A stretch of 64,000 nucleotides of DNA from Amoebophrya sp. A120 (taxonomy: Eukaryota > Sar > Dinophyceae > Syndiniales > Amoebophryaceae). Under the pieces are notes generated by a model. It was not told where the DNA came from. It made no database searches and saw only the letters and a program-made list of their open reading frames with translations. Position numbers and translations under genes: made by a program. Positions 34,001-45,400 of this stretch are shown in pieces. How positions within the stretch are numbered: the first letter of the stretch is position 1; each line of letters starts with the position of its first letter. The stretch spans positions 5,802,859-5,866,858 of the forward strand of contig CAJINV010000002.1 of the NCBI GenBank assembly GCA_905178155.1, read 5' to 3'.

Positions 34001-36118
34001 TGTGCTGCTGCTGTCCTCCCGCCTGCGAGCCTCCGCTCGCGTTGCTTGTGTTGACGCTATATCAACTGTAAAGATGTCTGTGTCTGGAAGATTCTGACAC
34101 TTGTCATGCACGTTTTGCATGAGCCATGATGTCTGTGATGCATACCCTAGCAATACAGATTATATGAGGGCTTCTTGATGCGTCTTCCGCATGACAAATG
34201 CCTTCTCAGCGTAGCAAAAATTGCATTTCCTTTGGTACTCATGCAATACAGATTTTTTTGGAATCCAAACGCAGCATCACAAGTTGCATTCTTCCAGACC
34301 CGGATATTTTTACATTTGATACGCTATCCGCGGAGTGGTCGGCGCGCTTCGTCAAGTCTGCCGGCTCTTTCGGGAGCTCCTGCATGGTCGTGTTATGCAT
34401 TGCAAATATGTCTGGGTCTGGAAACTTGTGATGCTGGGTGGCGTATCATGAGGAGGCCACAAGTGCTGGCTCAGCATGACAAGTTTCTCAGCTTCTAGGT
34501 GTTGCCTATTCTGCATGACAAACTGCGTTTCTGCATGACAGAAAAGTGGCGCTCTTGGGTAACGTGCATGACAGATTTGACAGTCATGCCAGACAAGCAT
34601 GACAAAAATGCACTGTTCCAGACCGAGACACTTTTGCAGTTGATACATGTTGGGTGGCTGCAAGTCTCCTACTTGCAGGTTGTTGTAGTACTTCGCCTTC
34701 TCCTTCTTGTTCTTTTTCAATTTGCCAGCCTGGGAAGTAGAGGTGGAAGCAGATTTGTTCGTTTTAGTTCTGTTGTTTGTCAGGGTGAGCGGCCCGCTCG
34801 GGACAGAGTGGTTCTGCTGCTGCTGGGGAGGAGCAAAATAAACTTCTCCTGCGTCTACGTTTTTATAGCCTGTTCAGCAGGTACAATCTCAAACGTTACG
34901 AGTAGAAATCTAAATCTGTGATGCAAAAAAATGTGCATCATCTAGCCTACTATTACAGGAGTACGCATGTTGACAAGGTCCGGTCGTGTCCGAAATCCCA
35001 TTAGCATTCTGGCGAAAGTTGTATTGCGAGAAGCGCAAGGGCAGCAGCAAGACTCTGCATGTTCCTCATGCTCTCTATGCAACACAACAGCATCAACACA
35101 GATTCAACAAGATTCTATCGTAAGAACGGTTGAGATTGTAACACCTGAGCGGGTCATATTTTTGTGCAACTACTTCTTCGACCGCTGTCGTGGGCGATTG
35201 GCCGAGCTCGGGAGATGTGGTCAGCGATTGCCCCATTCGCGGCGAGTCGGGGTTTTCGGACACGGGTGACAGCATGTTCCCGAAGAGGTTCGAAGATCTT
35301 TGCACGTTACTCGCGTTAATATCGCTGTCCGAGCAGTACTCCGGGGAGGAAACCGCGTTCAGATTCTGTTCAAGCAGCCCATCGAAGCTCGTGTCGACTT
35401 GCAGGCCGTAGCTCCACAGCGAGGTCGTCGCGGACCCGGCGGTGCGCTCGGGCCCGTTCGGGCCGCCAAGCGACGATGCGTTGGACGAGGGTACAGCCAT
35501 GCTGCCAATCAAAGTTGTACTATCACGGCTGCAATGCAGCGGTGTTCGCTGTTCAATAAATCCAATCAAACCCGGGCAGCTAGCAGCTGCTCCTCAAAAA
35601 CTCCGCTGTGCCCGCCCGAAGGGTTCATTGCCGCCACGACCGCGGTATCCTGTGCAAAAGTATCGTACTCGTATTGCAGTCATGCATTACAAATCTTGTT
35701 CTTAAGGCAAGTCCGCATTACAAATCTTATTTCTCATGCTGAGGAAATTTGTAATGCATTTATACGAGTACGATACTTTTGCAATGCATACACGGCCCCC
35801 GCCGGTGCGGGTGTGGGACAACTCGTCGTCAGGGAACTGCTCTTTCGCGTCTGCAGATGAGAGGGTGGTGGTACTCAACTGTTACATTCTCAACTGTTAC
35901 ATGATTTGTCATGCAAAACTACAATCAGAATCGGCACGGTCAAGCTGCTTTGCATGACAAATTCTTGAAGGGCCAAACAGGCTGAGAAACTGTTCCAAAT
36001 CTGTCATGCAAGACGCGCAAGGTCACCCCGTCCACTTTTTCCATTCTTGCATCACAAACTCGTGTAACAGTTGAGAATGTAACGTTTGAGAACGCCATAA
36101 GAGGGTGGTGGTACTCAT
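31079..36118 (-). CDS. Large low-complexity Ser/Thr/Asn/Gln-rich protein, function unknown
   Basis: Likely exons: 36118-36100, 35859-35791, 35640-35141, 34876-34646, 34388-34322, 34054-33784, 33536-32410, 32140-31632, 31375-31079. They total 3090 nt, 1030 codons. The last five exons alone sum to a multiple of three and have clean in-frame junctions. The start is ATG at 36118 (MSTTTL). Composition is Ser/Thr/Asn/Gln-rich with basic patches (NRSRKSSARPSIRGSS) and likely disordered. A short helical stretch (AELEEQILTMAVLQGVYEQL) is the most ordered part. No domain recognised. Two in-frame TGA codons remain with these junctions, near 35597 and at 34876-34874, so exon 3 and its borders are uncertain. 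All eight introns are introners. Confidence 0.62.
31381..31631. mobile_element. Introner, family A
   Basis: In the low-complexity gene, last intron. Left TATCAAATGCAAAAATGTCT, right ACACTTTTGCAATCCATA. Flanked by direct repeat CACCG (31376-31380 and 31632-31636). Confidence 0.93.
32146..32409. mobile_element. Introner, family A
   Basis: In the low-complexity gene. Left TATGCATTGCAAAGATGTCT, right ACATTTTTGCATTTGATA. Flanked by direct repeat CTTCT. Its interior runs opposite to that of the copy at 31381 although both are spliced from the same transcript. Confidence 0.93.
33542..33783. mobile_element. Introner, family A
   Basis: In the low-complexity gene. Left TATTCATTGAAAATATGTCT, right ACAATTTTGCAGTTGATA. 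Flanked by direct repeat TCTCG (33537-33541 and 33784-33788). Confidence 0.92.
34060..34321. mobile_element. Introner, family A
   Basis: In the low-complexity gene. Left TATCAACTGTAAAGATGTCT, right ATATTTTTACATTTGATA. Flanked by direct repeat CGCTA (34055-34059 and 34322-34326). Confidence 0.93.
34394..34645. mobile_element. Introner, family A
   Basis: In the low-complexity gene. Left TATGCATTGCAAATATGTCT, right ACACTTTTGCAGTTGATA. Flanking repeat CGTGT/CATGT. Only 72 bp from the copy at 34060. The interior resembles the copy at 43534. Confidence 0.9.
34882..35140. mobile_element. Introner, family E, diverged
   Basis: Left TACAATCTCAAACGTTACGA, right TCGTAAGAACGGTTGAGATTGTA. No flanking repeat is visible (GCAGG/ACACC). 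With the standard excision the frame is kept but the next codon is TGA, so the exact splice points are unsure. Confidence 0.68.
35646..35790. mobile_element. Introner, family F (145 bp)
   Basis: Left TATCCTGTGCAAAAGTATCG, right CGATACTTTTGCAATGCATA. Flanking repeat CGCGG/CACGG. Contains GCATTACAAAT near both ends. Confidence 0.88.
35878..36099. mobile_element. Introner, family E, at the start codon
   Basis: Right end GAGAATGTAACGTTTGAGAACGCCATA as in other family E copies. The left end lacks TATGGCGTTCT; in its place stands a copy of the 18-bp sequence AGAGGGTGGTGGTACTCA found right of the element (35860-35877 and 36100-36117). On the - strand this repeat encodes the first codons after ATG. 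Confidence 0.85.
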
Positions 36119-37604
36119 GATTCATCTTTTACTTTTTACTTATGATTGCGAAGGTCATCGAAGATTTAGATTTACGCTACTTTAAGAACGAGGGCACGAC
36201 GACCAGAGCTAGTTTAATTTCAATATTTTTCCATCGATGGATTTAGATTTTTATGTTGAATTGTATCGACGAAAAAAGGAGGATATGACAAGCAAAATCG
36301 ACACGATGATGTACCCAACTGGGGGGTCTATCAACGCACAAGAGTGCCCGACGAATGTGCGACATTCGCAAGCCGGGACGAGGTCGAGGACGACACGCAG
36401 CTGTGAATTCACAGAAGATCCATCCGCAGCACACACAGGTTCACTCTCGACGTCTGCAGGACGAACAAGCGTGTGGTGCTCGTCTCTTCACAAGGTCTAC
36501 GCACACACAGGTTGATTCTCCTCGTCGTCCCTCAATACAACAACGTCCACTGCGCCCTCTCGTATTCTACATCTACTTCCTCCGGGAAAATATATGTCAT
36601 CTCGTATTTTTCTTGTTGCCTGGTGGGAATAAAACAAGCACTGGAAGTACTGGACTGTGAACAAGTCGATGTCCCCATCATGATTATCGCAACGAAAAGA
36701 TGCGACGCATCCACGTAAACGAGGTGTTGGTGCGAGCAGGTGCATCTTGACCTCTCGCGAGTCACAATCTCTATCTCGGGGTCTCTGAGTGACGCATGAT
36801 TGGTGGTTGTCATTGTCAAATATGAAATTGAAATTCCATTTCCTTCACTAAATATATGTAATGGAACGATTTATATCACGGTATGACACGACAACCTGCA
36901 CCTATGTGACGAGAGGAGCCTCGACCTGTGATTGCTTTTTCAAAAATAATGCGTTCCTCAATCGAGAGAGCAAAAATGAAGCGCCAAAAATTACGCAACG
37001 CGGATTCAGCTCAAGGCAGATGGGATAATGGTTGCGGAGTCAACATCTTTTCAAAAATATTACACAAATTCCGATAAGCCGGTCGACGTAGTACTGTTCA
37101 AAACATAAGAGCGATGATCCGGTCGTAGAATCGTGTGGCGGCTTGACAAGGGAATGTTTTTTGCCAGCATCTGCTTGGAGAAGAGAAGTGCTGCTTGTTT
37201 CATCCTGGTATCGAGGTCACTAGTTGGCACACTGATGGATGATGCAGTGGTCCTCGTTAAAAGTCTGCATCCCACTGGAACTGCTTGCGCACCCAGTTAA
37301 AGTCACAGAATGTATACAGGTCGAAATAAAAACAAGTGTCGCAGTTCGTTGCACAGTTTTGCAAATTTGTATTTCGCAACACACACGACAGGGAGGTCTC
37401 CTGCATGACAGGAAAAATTTTCTGCAATCCATGCGGAGAGATCAGGAGGGAATAAAACATCAACAAAATTTTCAGTTGTCTCCTGAGCACTATGCCGATA
37501 ATGTCCTCGAGCATATCCATAAAAAATTCACATCAGAGGTTGTCTATCTTGCCTCTGTCTTCTGCAAAGAAGCAGAGCGTAGCGACGTTGACACTGATTA
37601 TATA
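36119..37604. other. Intergenic
   Basis: 5' flank of the low-complexity gene and 3' flank of the next. A short sequence ACACACAGGTT recurs at about 36432 and 36503. A 180-codon + strand frame (37239-37778) overlaps the better - strand coding sequence and is not accepted. Confidence 0.5.
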
Positions 37605-38742
37605 TTATTTCTCTGGATAGTTGGACAAGTGCCCGCAGTACCCCGTGTTTGGACTGTGCGGTCGGGAGCAACGATCCTCGCCATCAAACATGTCATAGCC
37701 GTTGTCGCCAGAATCTTTGCCTTGGCACGACTCCGGCACAAAGAAATTAATCTGCAACTGGGTCGGCGTTTTAGATAATCCACAACCTGAATCGTCACAG
37801 TTCCTATCCGAGTGCAAAACTGGAACTTCGTTCCACCCTCGGCCAGCATTCATAAAAATCAGTATTAAAGTATCAAATCAAAAAATAGACGAAGACGCAC
37901 ATCTTCCATGATCCACAGCAGTTTCACAGGCGGTCAACATCTTGACACAGCTGCAAGTTCTGCATCACAGTAGGTTCCGATGCTGGACGGCAGTGCGGCT
38001 GTCTCGTGACTTCCTGGAACCTTGCTGAAGATGAAACTTCTCATGTGTATACATAGAACGAGGCTAGAAAAATTATTTGGCGTTTTTTTTTTTGCATGAC
38101 AAAAAATTTGAGGGGGACGAGTTGAAACCCTTCTTGTGCTGCAGTTTGGTAAGTCCAGTCGCGGTCGGACCACGCGCTGCTTTCGCTCCGGAACCCTCCA
38201 ACGAAGCGCACACACGTGGCGTACGCCAGAGCCCGGGCCGGGTCTGGGGCCACATATGCATTGCAAACATGTGCTCGGTAGAGCTCGCGAGGACTAACAT
38301 GTGATATTATTTGTCCTGCATAATTCCTGCAAGATGCTCACTGAGCACCACGAAAAGGGGCGAAAAAAACTTGTCATGCTGGGCAGCGGCCCATACTGGA
38401 AGTGGTTCAACCATCTAGACGAGTTCAGCATTACATATTCTTTTGCAATTCATCATCAATATTTGCATTGCATACCGCCACCGCAGAAACGAAATCTGCA
38501 AAAGAGCCGAACCACGCGGGCTGCGGGGCGACGGACGGGATATCGTCTCTACCATCCTTGGACTGCCCTGCACCTTCCTGCGACGAAGTTCCCATGTCTT
38601 GGATCATCTTCCTGCCAGCGTGCTCCGCATCGGCAACACCATCCGTGGCCTCCAGGGCGTGCAGTTTCTTTCCCAGGTAGCTGTATCGCGGACTGCCGGG
38701 ATTCAGTTCCTGCACAAAAAACCAGGTGATGGAATCCAGCAT
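37605..38742 (-). CDS. Probable Cys-rich protein gene, exon structure unsure
   Basis: Three - strand segments look coding. The first (about 38742-38475) has MLDSITWFFVQELNPGSP and MIQDMGTSSQEGAGQSKDGR. The second (about 38254-38120) has APDPARALAYATCVRFVGGF and WSDRDWTYQTAAQEG. The third (about 37850-37605) has SDRNCDDSGCGLSKTPTQL, then DRCSRPHSPNTGYCGHLSNY and ends in a stop. The first two join in frame across a diverged family A introner. The link to the third segment, and a possible small exon near 37935-38020, could not be resolved. The true start may lie upstream. Function unknown. Confidence 0.45.
38255..38474. mobile_element. Introner, family A-like, diverged
   Basis: Left TATGCATTGCAAACATGTGC; right ATCAATATTTGCATTGCATA. 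The TGTCTGGGTCTGG core is lost. Excision reads FVSAVAPDPARAL in frame. Confidence 0.65.
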
Positions 38743-39087
38743 CTTTTCCGTGTCCCGTGGAAAAATAGACCTAGCATGTGGCCTCGGTTGTAGTAGTCCT
38801 CTAGCTTCTGCTTCTAGTCGGAAGAAAGAGAAACATAACTACGCGTCAGAACAAAAAATACAATTGCACTCCTGCGTGCTTTTCTTTCAGCGGAACGAGA
38901 AATGGGTGAAAAAAAGTAGCCAAAAACGTGCAACAAGAGCTACACTTCATGCTGCGAATAGTACTTATCCGCCCAGTCACCTACATGTAGGTGGGTCCTC
39001 CACCTCTCCTCCCTGTGACGATGCGTCTTCCGATATTATATTTCAACATGAATCTTGAAAACATTTTCGCATTTGCATTCCGAGACA

Positions 39088-40764
39088 TCAACACGCTGTA
39101 GCCTTTTTCTCCCTTGGATATGCCTCCGCAATGGCAAGCTGTTCCTCCCGCACGCTTCCCTCCGAGTGGTACAGCCCGACAAAGTAGTTCGCACACACGT
39201 GCATATCTTGATACAAAGAAGATCCCTGCAGCTGATCCCCAACCAGCGTCGCCGCCCGAGTCGCCCACTCCGGCAGAAGCTTCAAATTGATGTTCCGAAA
39301 TATTAACTGCTGCTCCTCTTGTTCCAAAAACGATTCAGTTTGCGGAGGACACGGCGTGTCAGTTTCTCCGGGGGCCGCATCATCCTTAGCATTTCCACAG
39401 TTCATCTGGTGTTTCTGCAGCTGCAGGTGTTCGAAAAGTTTCTTCAGGTCGTCGTGAGCCAGCCCAGATTGTTGCTCCTCGAAAGAAGATGAAGTAGAAG
39501 AAGCAGTTGTGCTGCTCCTGCTTCGCGTGTTTGGTTTTGTCGCTTGTTGTTCGAATAAATCGTGAGCGCAAAATCGCTCCACCTCCCGCACTGCGTCCAG
39601 CTGCACGGTTGCGTCCTGCATCAACTCCTTGACCTGCACGATGAAATATCCCATTTCTCGGCCGAGGTCGCTTCGTGCGGTCCGGTACAGCTTCTCCTGC
39701 AACAGAGCGCGGAAGCGGTCGTACTTCTGCATGACGTCGGGGTGATACAGCCAGTTTTGCCACTGCCGCTGGTCCTCGTGCGCAGCGACACCGCTCGCAA
39801 CTGCTACTGCACTGGTGGTATCTACGACCGGAGAAGTGGCGGCGCTCCTAGGCATCATCTCCACAACATCCATGCCGGCGGCAAGGTACGGACCACTGCC
39901 GATAAGAGCCGCCGCCGCCAGAAACGGGACAACGCCTTTTCGCGTCCAAGTCGTGACAGCATGATCTTGAATTTGATGTTGTTCTACGCTGGTTTCACCG
40001 GTGCCCAAGTTTTGGTGCGCCTTCTTTTTATTGGGCATTTTGAGTTTCCCACTGTCACGGTCGTGCCCATATCAAATGCAAAAATGTCTGGGTCTGGAAG
40101 ATTAAAACTTGTCATGCTAAATCTGAATGATGCAAAAATCTGTGTTGCGTGAGTACCAAAAGCTGTCCGCTTTTGAACAAGTTGACAGGGAGTCTCTCAT
40201 GCAGGAAAGGCATGATAGAGACCTCAAAGAATCTGTCATGCTGGGTCTCGCATTCCAGACCTCATGGGTCATGGAAAGCCTGCATCACAAATCTTGCATT
40301 CTTCCAGACCCAGACATTTTTGCAATCCATAGCCCACCAGTGCCCTTGTCGTCGAACCGCTTGAGGAACTATCAAATGTAAAAATGTCTGGGTCTGGAAG
40401 ATTGCCAGGTTTGTCATGCACATTTTGCATGACTCCTGATGTCTGTGATGCATGTCCTAGCATCACTGATTTTGTGAGGGCTTCCTGATACCTATACCGC
40501 ATGACAGATGCTCTTTCCGTGTCGCAAAACTTGGAATCTCTTTGCTGCTCATGCAATACAGATTTTTTTAGAATCCAAAATCAGCATGACAAGTTGGATT
40601 CTTCCAGACCCAGACATTTTTGCATTTGATAGGAACTTCTGCCCGAGCCCCGTCGGGCGCACGGTCTTTGACGAGGACCCAGAAAATGCTTTCGCGGAAG
40701 CCTCCAGGGCGAAGGCAGCTTGCACGGTGGCAGTGCCGAGAAGGGCAGAGAAAAATTTCCCCAT
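39088..40764 (-). CDS. Secreted protein of unknown function
   Basis: Three exons (40764-40632, 40364-40332, 40064-39088) give 1143 nt, 381 codons, when two family A introners are removed. The start is an ATG giving MGKFFSALLGTATVQAAFAL, a signal peptide. The middle exon is only 33 nt (LKRFDDKGTGG). A second hydrophobic stretch lies at about 90-110 (VVPFLAAAALIGSGPYLAAG). The rest is helical and charged (YDRFRALLQEKLYRTARSDL, then HDDLKKLFEHLQLQKHQMNC) and ends in a helical Tyr/Cys-bearing stretch. Stop is TGA. No family recognised. Confidence 0.75.
40070..40331. mobile_element. Introner, family A
   Basis: Second intron of the 39088-40764 gene. Left TATCAAATGCAAAAATGTCT, right ACATTTTTGCAATCCATA. 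Flanked by direct repeat GCCCA (40065-40069 and 40332-40336). Interior reversed relative to the copy at 40370. Confidence 0.93.
40370..40631. mobile_element. Introner, family A
   Basis: First intron of the 39088-40764 gene. Left TATCAAATGTAAAAATGTCT, right ACATTTTTGCATTTGATA. Flanked by direct repeat GGAAC (40365-40369 and 40632-40636). Excision reads LGQKFLKRFDD in frame. Confidence 0.94.
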
Positions 40765-42456
40765 CTTCGTCTTCCCGATGAGCTGGTAAGAATGAGAGGG
40801 AGCGCTTTGATGCTCGGCCAAATAAATTACTATAAGCGAGGACGCGGCTTCTTCTGCTTGTCGACCTACTTTTGCTAAAACCCCAAGCACGACACGGTGG
40901 CACAATTGAATTTCTAGAACAGAAAATGTGATAACTTATTTGGATTTGGTAAGATCAGAGAGAGTATAAAAAATAGCACAGACAGCAGCCAACCTGTTTT
41001 TTTCGGCAGCTGCGTATCTCAGCAAATTACCACGATGACCTGTGCGGGATTTATTATAGTTCTTTTTGCAACAATGATAAATATAAATTCAATTGCTTGC
41101 GCTTCTTGGAAAAAATGTTCAAGAGGAGACAGCACCAGAAGAACGAAATAGGGGGTCACTTTCTTGCTTTCTTCACTGGTGCTCTTGTGCCGCCACATGC
41201 TTAGAGGACGTGACCCGACACACAAATATTTTACACTAGGCGGCAGATGAATACGAGTCTTGACGAAGAAGATCAGACACAGGAGTTCTTTAATAGACCA
41301 TAATATATCAGATACTTCTACCTCAAAAAGCGGATCTTCCTTCAAATCACGAAGTTCCTCCCCTTTTGCGTCCTTTATCCGATCACGACCATCTTAGTAG
41401 GGGCGGCCTCCAACAAGCAGCGCGCTATCCTATGCAATTATATCAACCTAGAAATAGATAAAAGATCTTCGATGAACATCTGTGCGAGGAGAGAGTACTA
41501 TACACTAGATCTTCTTGTTGGCGTCACCACTTCCTTTCGTGTATCATGTCGATGCACTTTTTTGATCGCGAAGAGCTAGGTTGTGATGATCGTGTAAGTA
41601 CAAGAAAAGCAAGCCGGGAGTGTAGCAGCAGCTGTTTTGATATTATCATATGCTCATGAAGATCGTCGTGATGTTCGGCTTCGGTGTATCCAATCTCTTC
41701 CATGCCTTTCCCTGCCAAAAGAACAATTGAATCTGATCCTTTGAACGTACCACCAAAACAAGCCCGAACACAGAATTTCCACTGTCACACGGTGACTCCG
41801 CTGCTTGAAAATAATCCTTCGTTTGCTTTTGGTTTCCCACATCACATTTGACTGGAAAGCTTTATTTCTACGAAGATGAAGCTGTACTTATTCTCTCCGG
41901 CAAAAATAAATCGCAGCGAATTTCTAGATAGACATGAATACATCAATGTGGGTCATTAGAATCAGGGAATGCAATGATCATGGGAATGCGTAGGAAATCT
42001 ACTTGAAAATGAAGCTTAAGTATGTTGCAAACGAGTAAAGAAGTTTTAATTCGTTAGCTGGGCCAACAGTTCACACATTCGAATTGACGTTGTTTTTTTG
42101 CATCGCGCAGCTACACAACGAAAGCTGTGGTTGTTTTTTTGCATCGCACAGCTACACCACGAAAGCTGTGGTTGAAAGCACTTGTAGGAAATGGCCTAAA
42201 CCTAGATCCGTTTCCTGACGCTTGTCATGCACTGAAAATCGTTTACAACTAAGTACATGTGTTTTTATAGGAGTTCTCTAATTTATGCAACATGATCATT
42301 AATTACTGTGCCAGAAGGCACCAGATGAAGCAGCGTTTGAATTCAATATCAATGCAGCAATTCCTCCAAAAACAAAATCAAAACGCGAACTTTGTGATAA
42401 AAAGGGTAGATGTGATGTGACAGCAACGCCAACTACTTCCTATGATAAAAGCAACT
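40765..42456. other. Intergenic region with a 41-bp tandem repeat
   Basis: AT-rich spacer. Small frames on the - strand (41019-41345, 41524-41845) lack family resemblance. A 41-bp unit starting GTTGTTTTTTTGCATCGCGC is repeated in tandem at 42089-42129 and 42130-42170 with a few mismatches. Confidence 0.55.
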
Positions 42457-45400
42457 CTAACTTTCTACTTTCAGAGGACGAAACATAGCGTCGCCGTCGT
42501 CCGCGCCAAAGTAGTACGCTCCCGCTGCTCGACCTCTAGCGGAGACTCGCGCCACTGCCTGCGCCGCCTCCGCTTCACTCGCGAAGAATTCCGGAGACGT
42601 CTGCAGCACGCCGCGAATCGGCCGGGGCTTTTGCGCAAAATTGTCATTGATCTTCAAATCTTTCCATTCCGGGAAAATTTTCGGCTTCGACTGCTTTGTG
42701 TCGAAAGTTCCCTCGCTGGGGAAAGTTTCTTTCCAAACTAGGACCTTCTCAATGAGCCGCGTCGCTTCCTTCTCTTGCACCAGCTCAGGTTCTTGTTGAC
42801 CGTGATCTGCTGCTGCTGTTGTGGTGCTGTTGGTCGTCGTGAAAAAGCGGAAAAAGGAGTTCAGGCCGCTGTGTTCTTCCTCTTTCTGGGACACCGGGGT
42901 GAGAACCGCCAACGGGGTCGTGTGGTACGTGTTCCGATTGTACTGCGCATTGTAGTAGACGACTTGCAGTTGCAGCTCCTTCAGGTACGGCTTGCAGTAC
43001 TGCTTCGCCTGCTTCTTCTCCTTCTCAATCCGCGCTTGCCTCGTGTTCGGAGAGAGGTTTTCCTGCTCGTAAAAGTTTTCCGTTTCACCTGCAGTTCCCG
43101 TCTGCGGCGGCAAGACGGAAAAGACGAACCGGGCGTCGAAATAGACGTTCAGGATGGTTTTGTTCTGGGTTTTATTCTGATTAAAAACGTCCCCACACCA
43201 GAGTCAACATGAGAAATCTGCTAGACAAATCAGCCAGCCTTGGTTGTCTGGCATGACAAGTTTGTCCTCGTAGTGTAATGCTGTTTAGCTAGTTCAGAAG
43301 CATCACAGGTCTAGCATAGCATTCTGATTCTGGCATCACAAATTCTAAAACACGAATAGAAAATGCTTCTCATAGGGCTCCGCATGAGAAACTTTTTTGG
43401 CATGCAGAATTGCATGACAACTCTGGGGTGGGGACGTTTTTACTCAGAATAGGTTTGCAACACGCCGACCGGCATGCGGTAGGCCGCGGAGTAACTCAGC
43501 AGATCGTCCGAGGCCTGGTACTCGTGGACGTCTTATCAACTGCAAAAGTGTCTGGGTCTGGAAACTTGTAATGCTGCGCTGGGAATATTGAGTGCTCTGC
43601 AATGCACAGGCAAGTATGAGAAATTGTTGCGTTTTTCGCATGACAGACTGCGTTTTTGCATGACATTGGCAGGCCAAAGGGTCTCTTCTTGGACACGCAT
43701 CACAAACTTTTTGGCCATGCCAGACAAGCATGACAAATCTCGCAATCTTCCAGACCCAGACATTTTTGCATTTGATACGTCTTTTTTCGATAAATTCGTC
43801 GGGGGCAGCAGCTCGAAGGGAATGACATTGTTGAAGTCTCTCAGCTATGCATTGCAAAAGTATCGCACTCGTACTAATCGCAGCCACGCATTACAAATCT
43901 ACTAACCAAGGGAAATCCGCATTACAAATTACATTTGTAAAAATGCTGAGCCAATTTGTAATGCAATTTATACTAGTACGATACTTTTGCAGTTCATATC
44001 AGCCGGTTTTCGCATAAAAATTTCAGCTCCTTCAGATTGTTTTGTTTCTCGTCTTCCGTCCGGACCAAATCCGGCTTTTCCTGGTTTTCACAGTAGACCG
44101 CCAAGCCCTGCCACAGCTCCTGCATCAACTCGCTGGACTTGGCAAGGAGCGGAAACTCGTACTTCTTCAGGAACTGCCTGTGCTTCGCAGCGTCCTCTTC
44201 GGAATGAAGAGTGTCAGCAGGTCGTTGATCATGTCGTGGTTGATTCAACGATTGTTGCCCTGGCTGTAGTTGCTCGGACTGGCGCAACGCAGCGGCTGGT
44301 GCAACGGCGGAAACGTCAATATCTGTTACACGCCTTGTTGTGCTGTTGCTTGCAGATCGAGACGTTCTTGAAAAGGGACCTCTAGCAGCTGCTCCAGGGG
44401 TCGTAGTGCCTGCACGAGTTGTAGAATTTCCACGACGCCCGCTGGTTCCTGCTGCACTCGTCGTCCCTGCCCGACTAGTGCTTCTACTTTCCCGGCGGGG
44501 ACCACTCTGACTCGCACCAGCACCTTCTGCAACTCTGCTGCTGCTGGAGCTACGGCTGGGGTACGTGACATAATTGTAGTTCTCCCCGTACGCAGAACTC
44601 GAAGCAGCTCCGGCACTACTTCTAGATGAAGCTGCAACCTCGCCCGCACTTGCTCGTGGTCCACCTCCTGCTCCTCTACTGAGTGCCCCACTGCTGCTGC
44701 TACGAGTTGCTGCACCAGCTCTTGTCACAGCAGCGCTACTTTGGGTCGACGTGGTGCTCAACATCGTCGTCTGCTGCGCAGAAGTCCCGTTAAAAAATCG
44801 GGTTCGTGCTGCGGCGGCGAGGGACGACCCGGATCTGGTGGAAGGGGAACTACCACGACTGGGAAGAAGATGGTCAAGAGCACCTGTACTTCTACCCCGC
44901 ATGTTCATGTTAAACTCATCATACGCGACCGCGGCCTCCAGCTCGCGTTGCTTTTCGAACAGCACCATCCTTGACACAATCGTCGCAAATTCCGCCAACG
45001 TCAGCCACAAAGACCCCCTGTTGTTCGGAATCGAGGGCCGGATCACTTCCGCGACCAGCACGCTGTCGTGTCCCGGGTCGAAAAAGTTGTTTTTCAATAA
45101 GGAGACCAGGGACAAATCCACCTGCTTGACGTAGAGGGTGTAGTATCAAATGCAAATATGACTGGGTCTGGAGGCATGCCCTTGTTTGTCATGCATCTTT
45201 TGGACTATGCACATGGTCTGTAAAAATGCACGCAAAAGCATTACAGGTTTTGCGCAGGCCTTCTGATACCTATCCTGCATGGGAAATTCCCAATTTGCCT
45301 AGCACGAAATGGGCAGCTTTTGGCGATCATGCAATACAAATTTTTGCCTGTTCCAGAATCCGCATCACAAGTTCCAACCTTCCAGACCCAGACATATTTG

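Noticed and set aside
37239-37778. 180-codon + strand frame
   Set aside because: It overlaps a - strand Cys-rich frame with a better protein-like composition and lies antisense within the - strand gene block.
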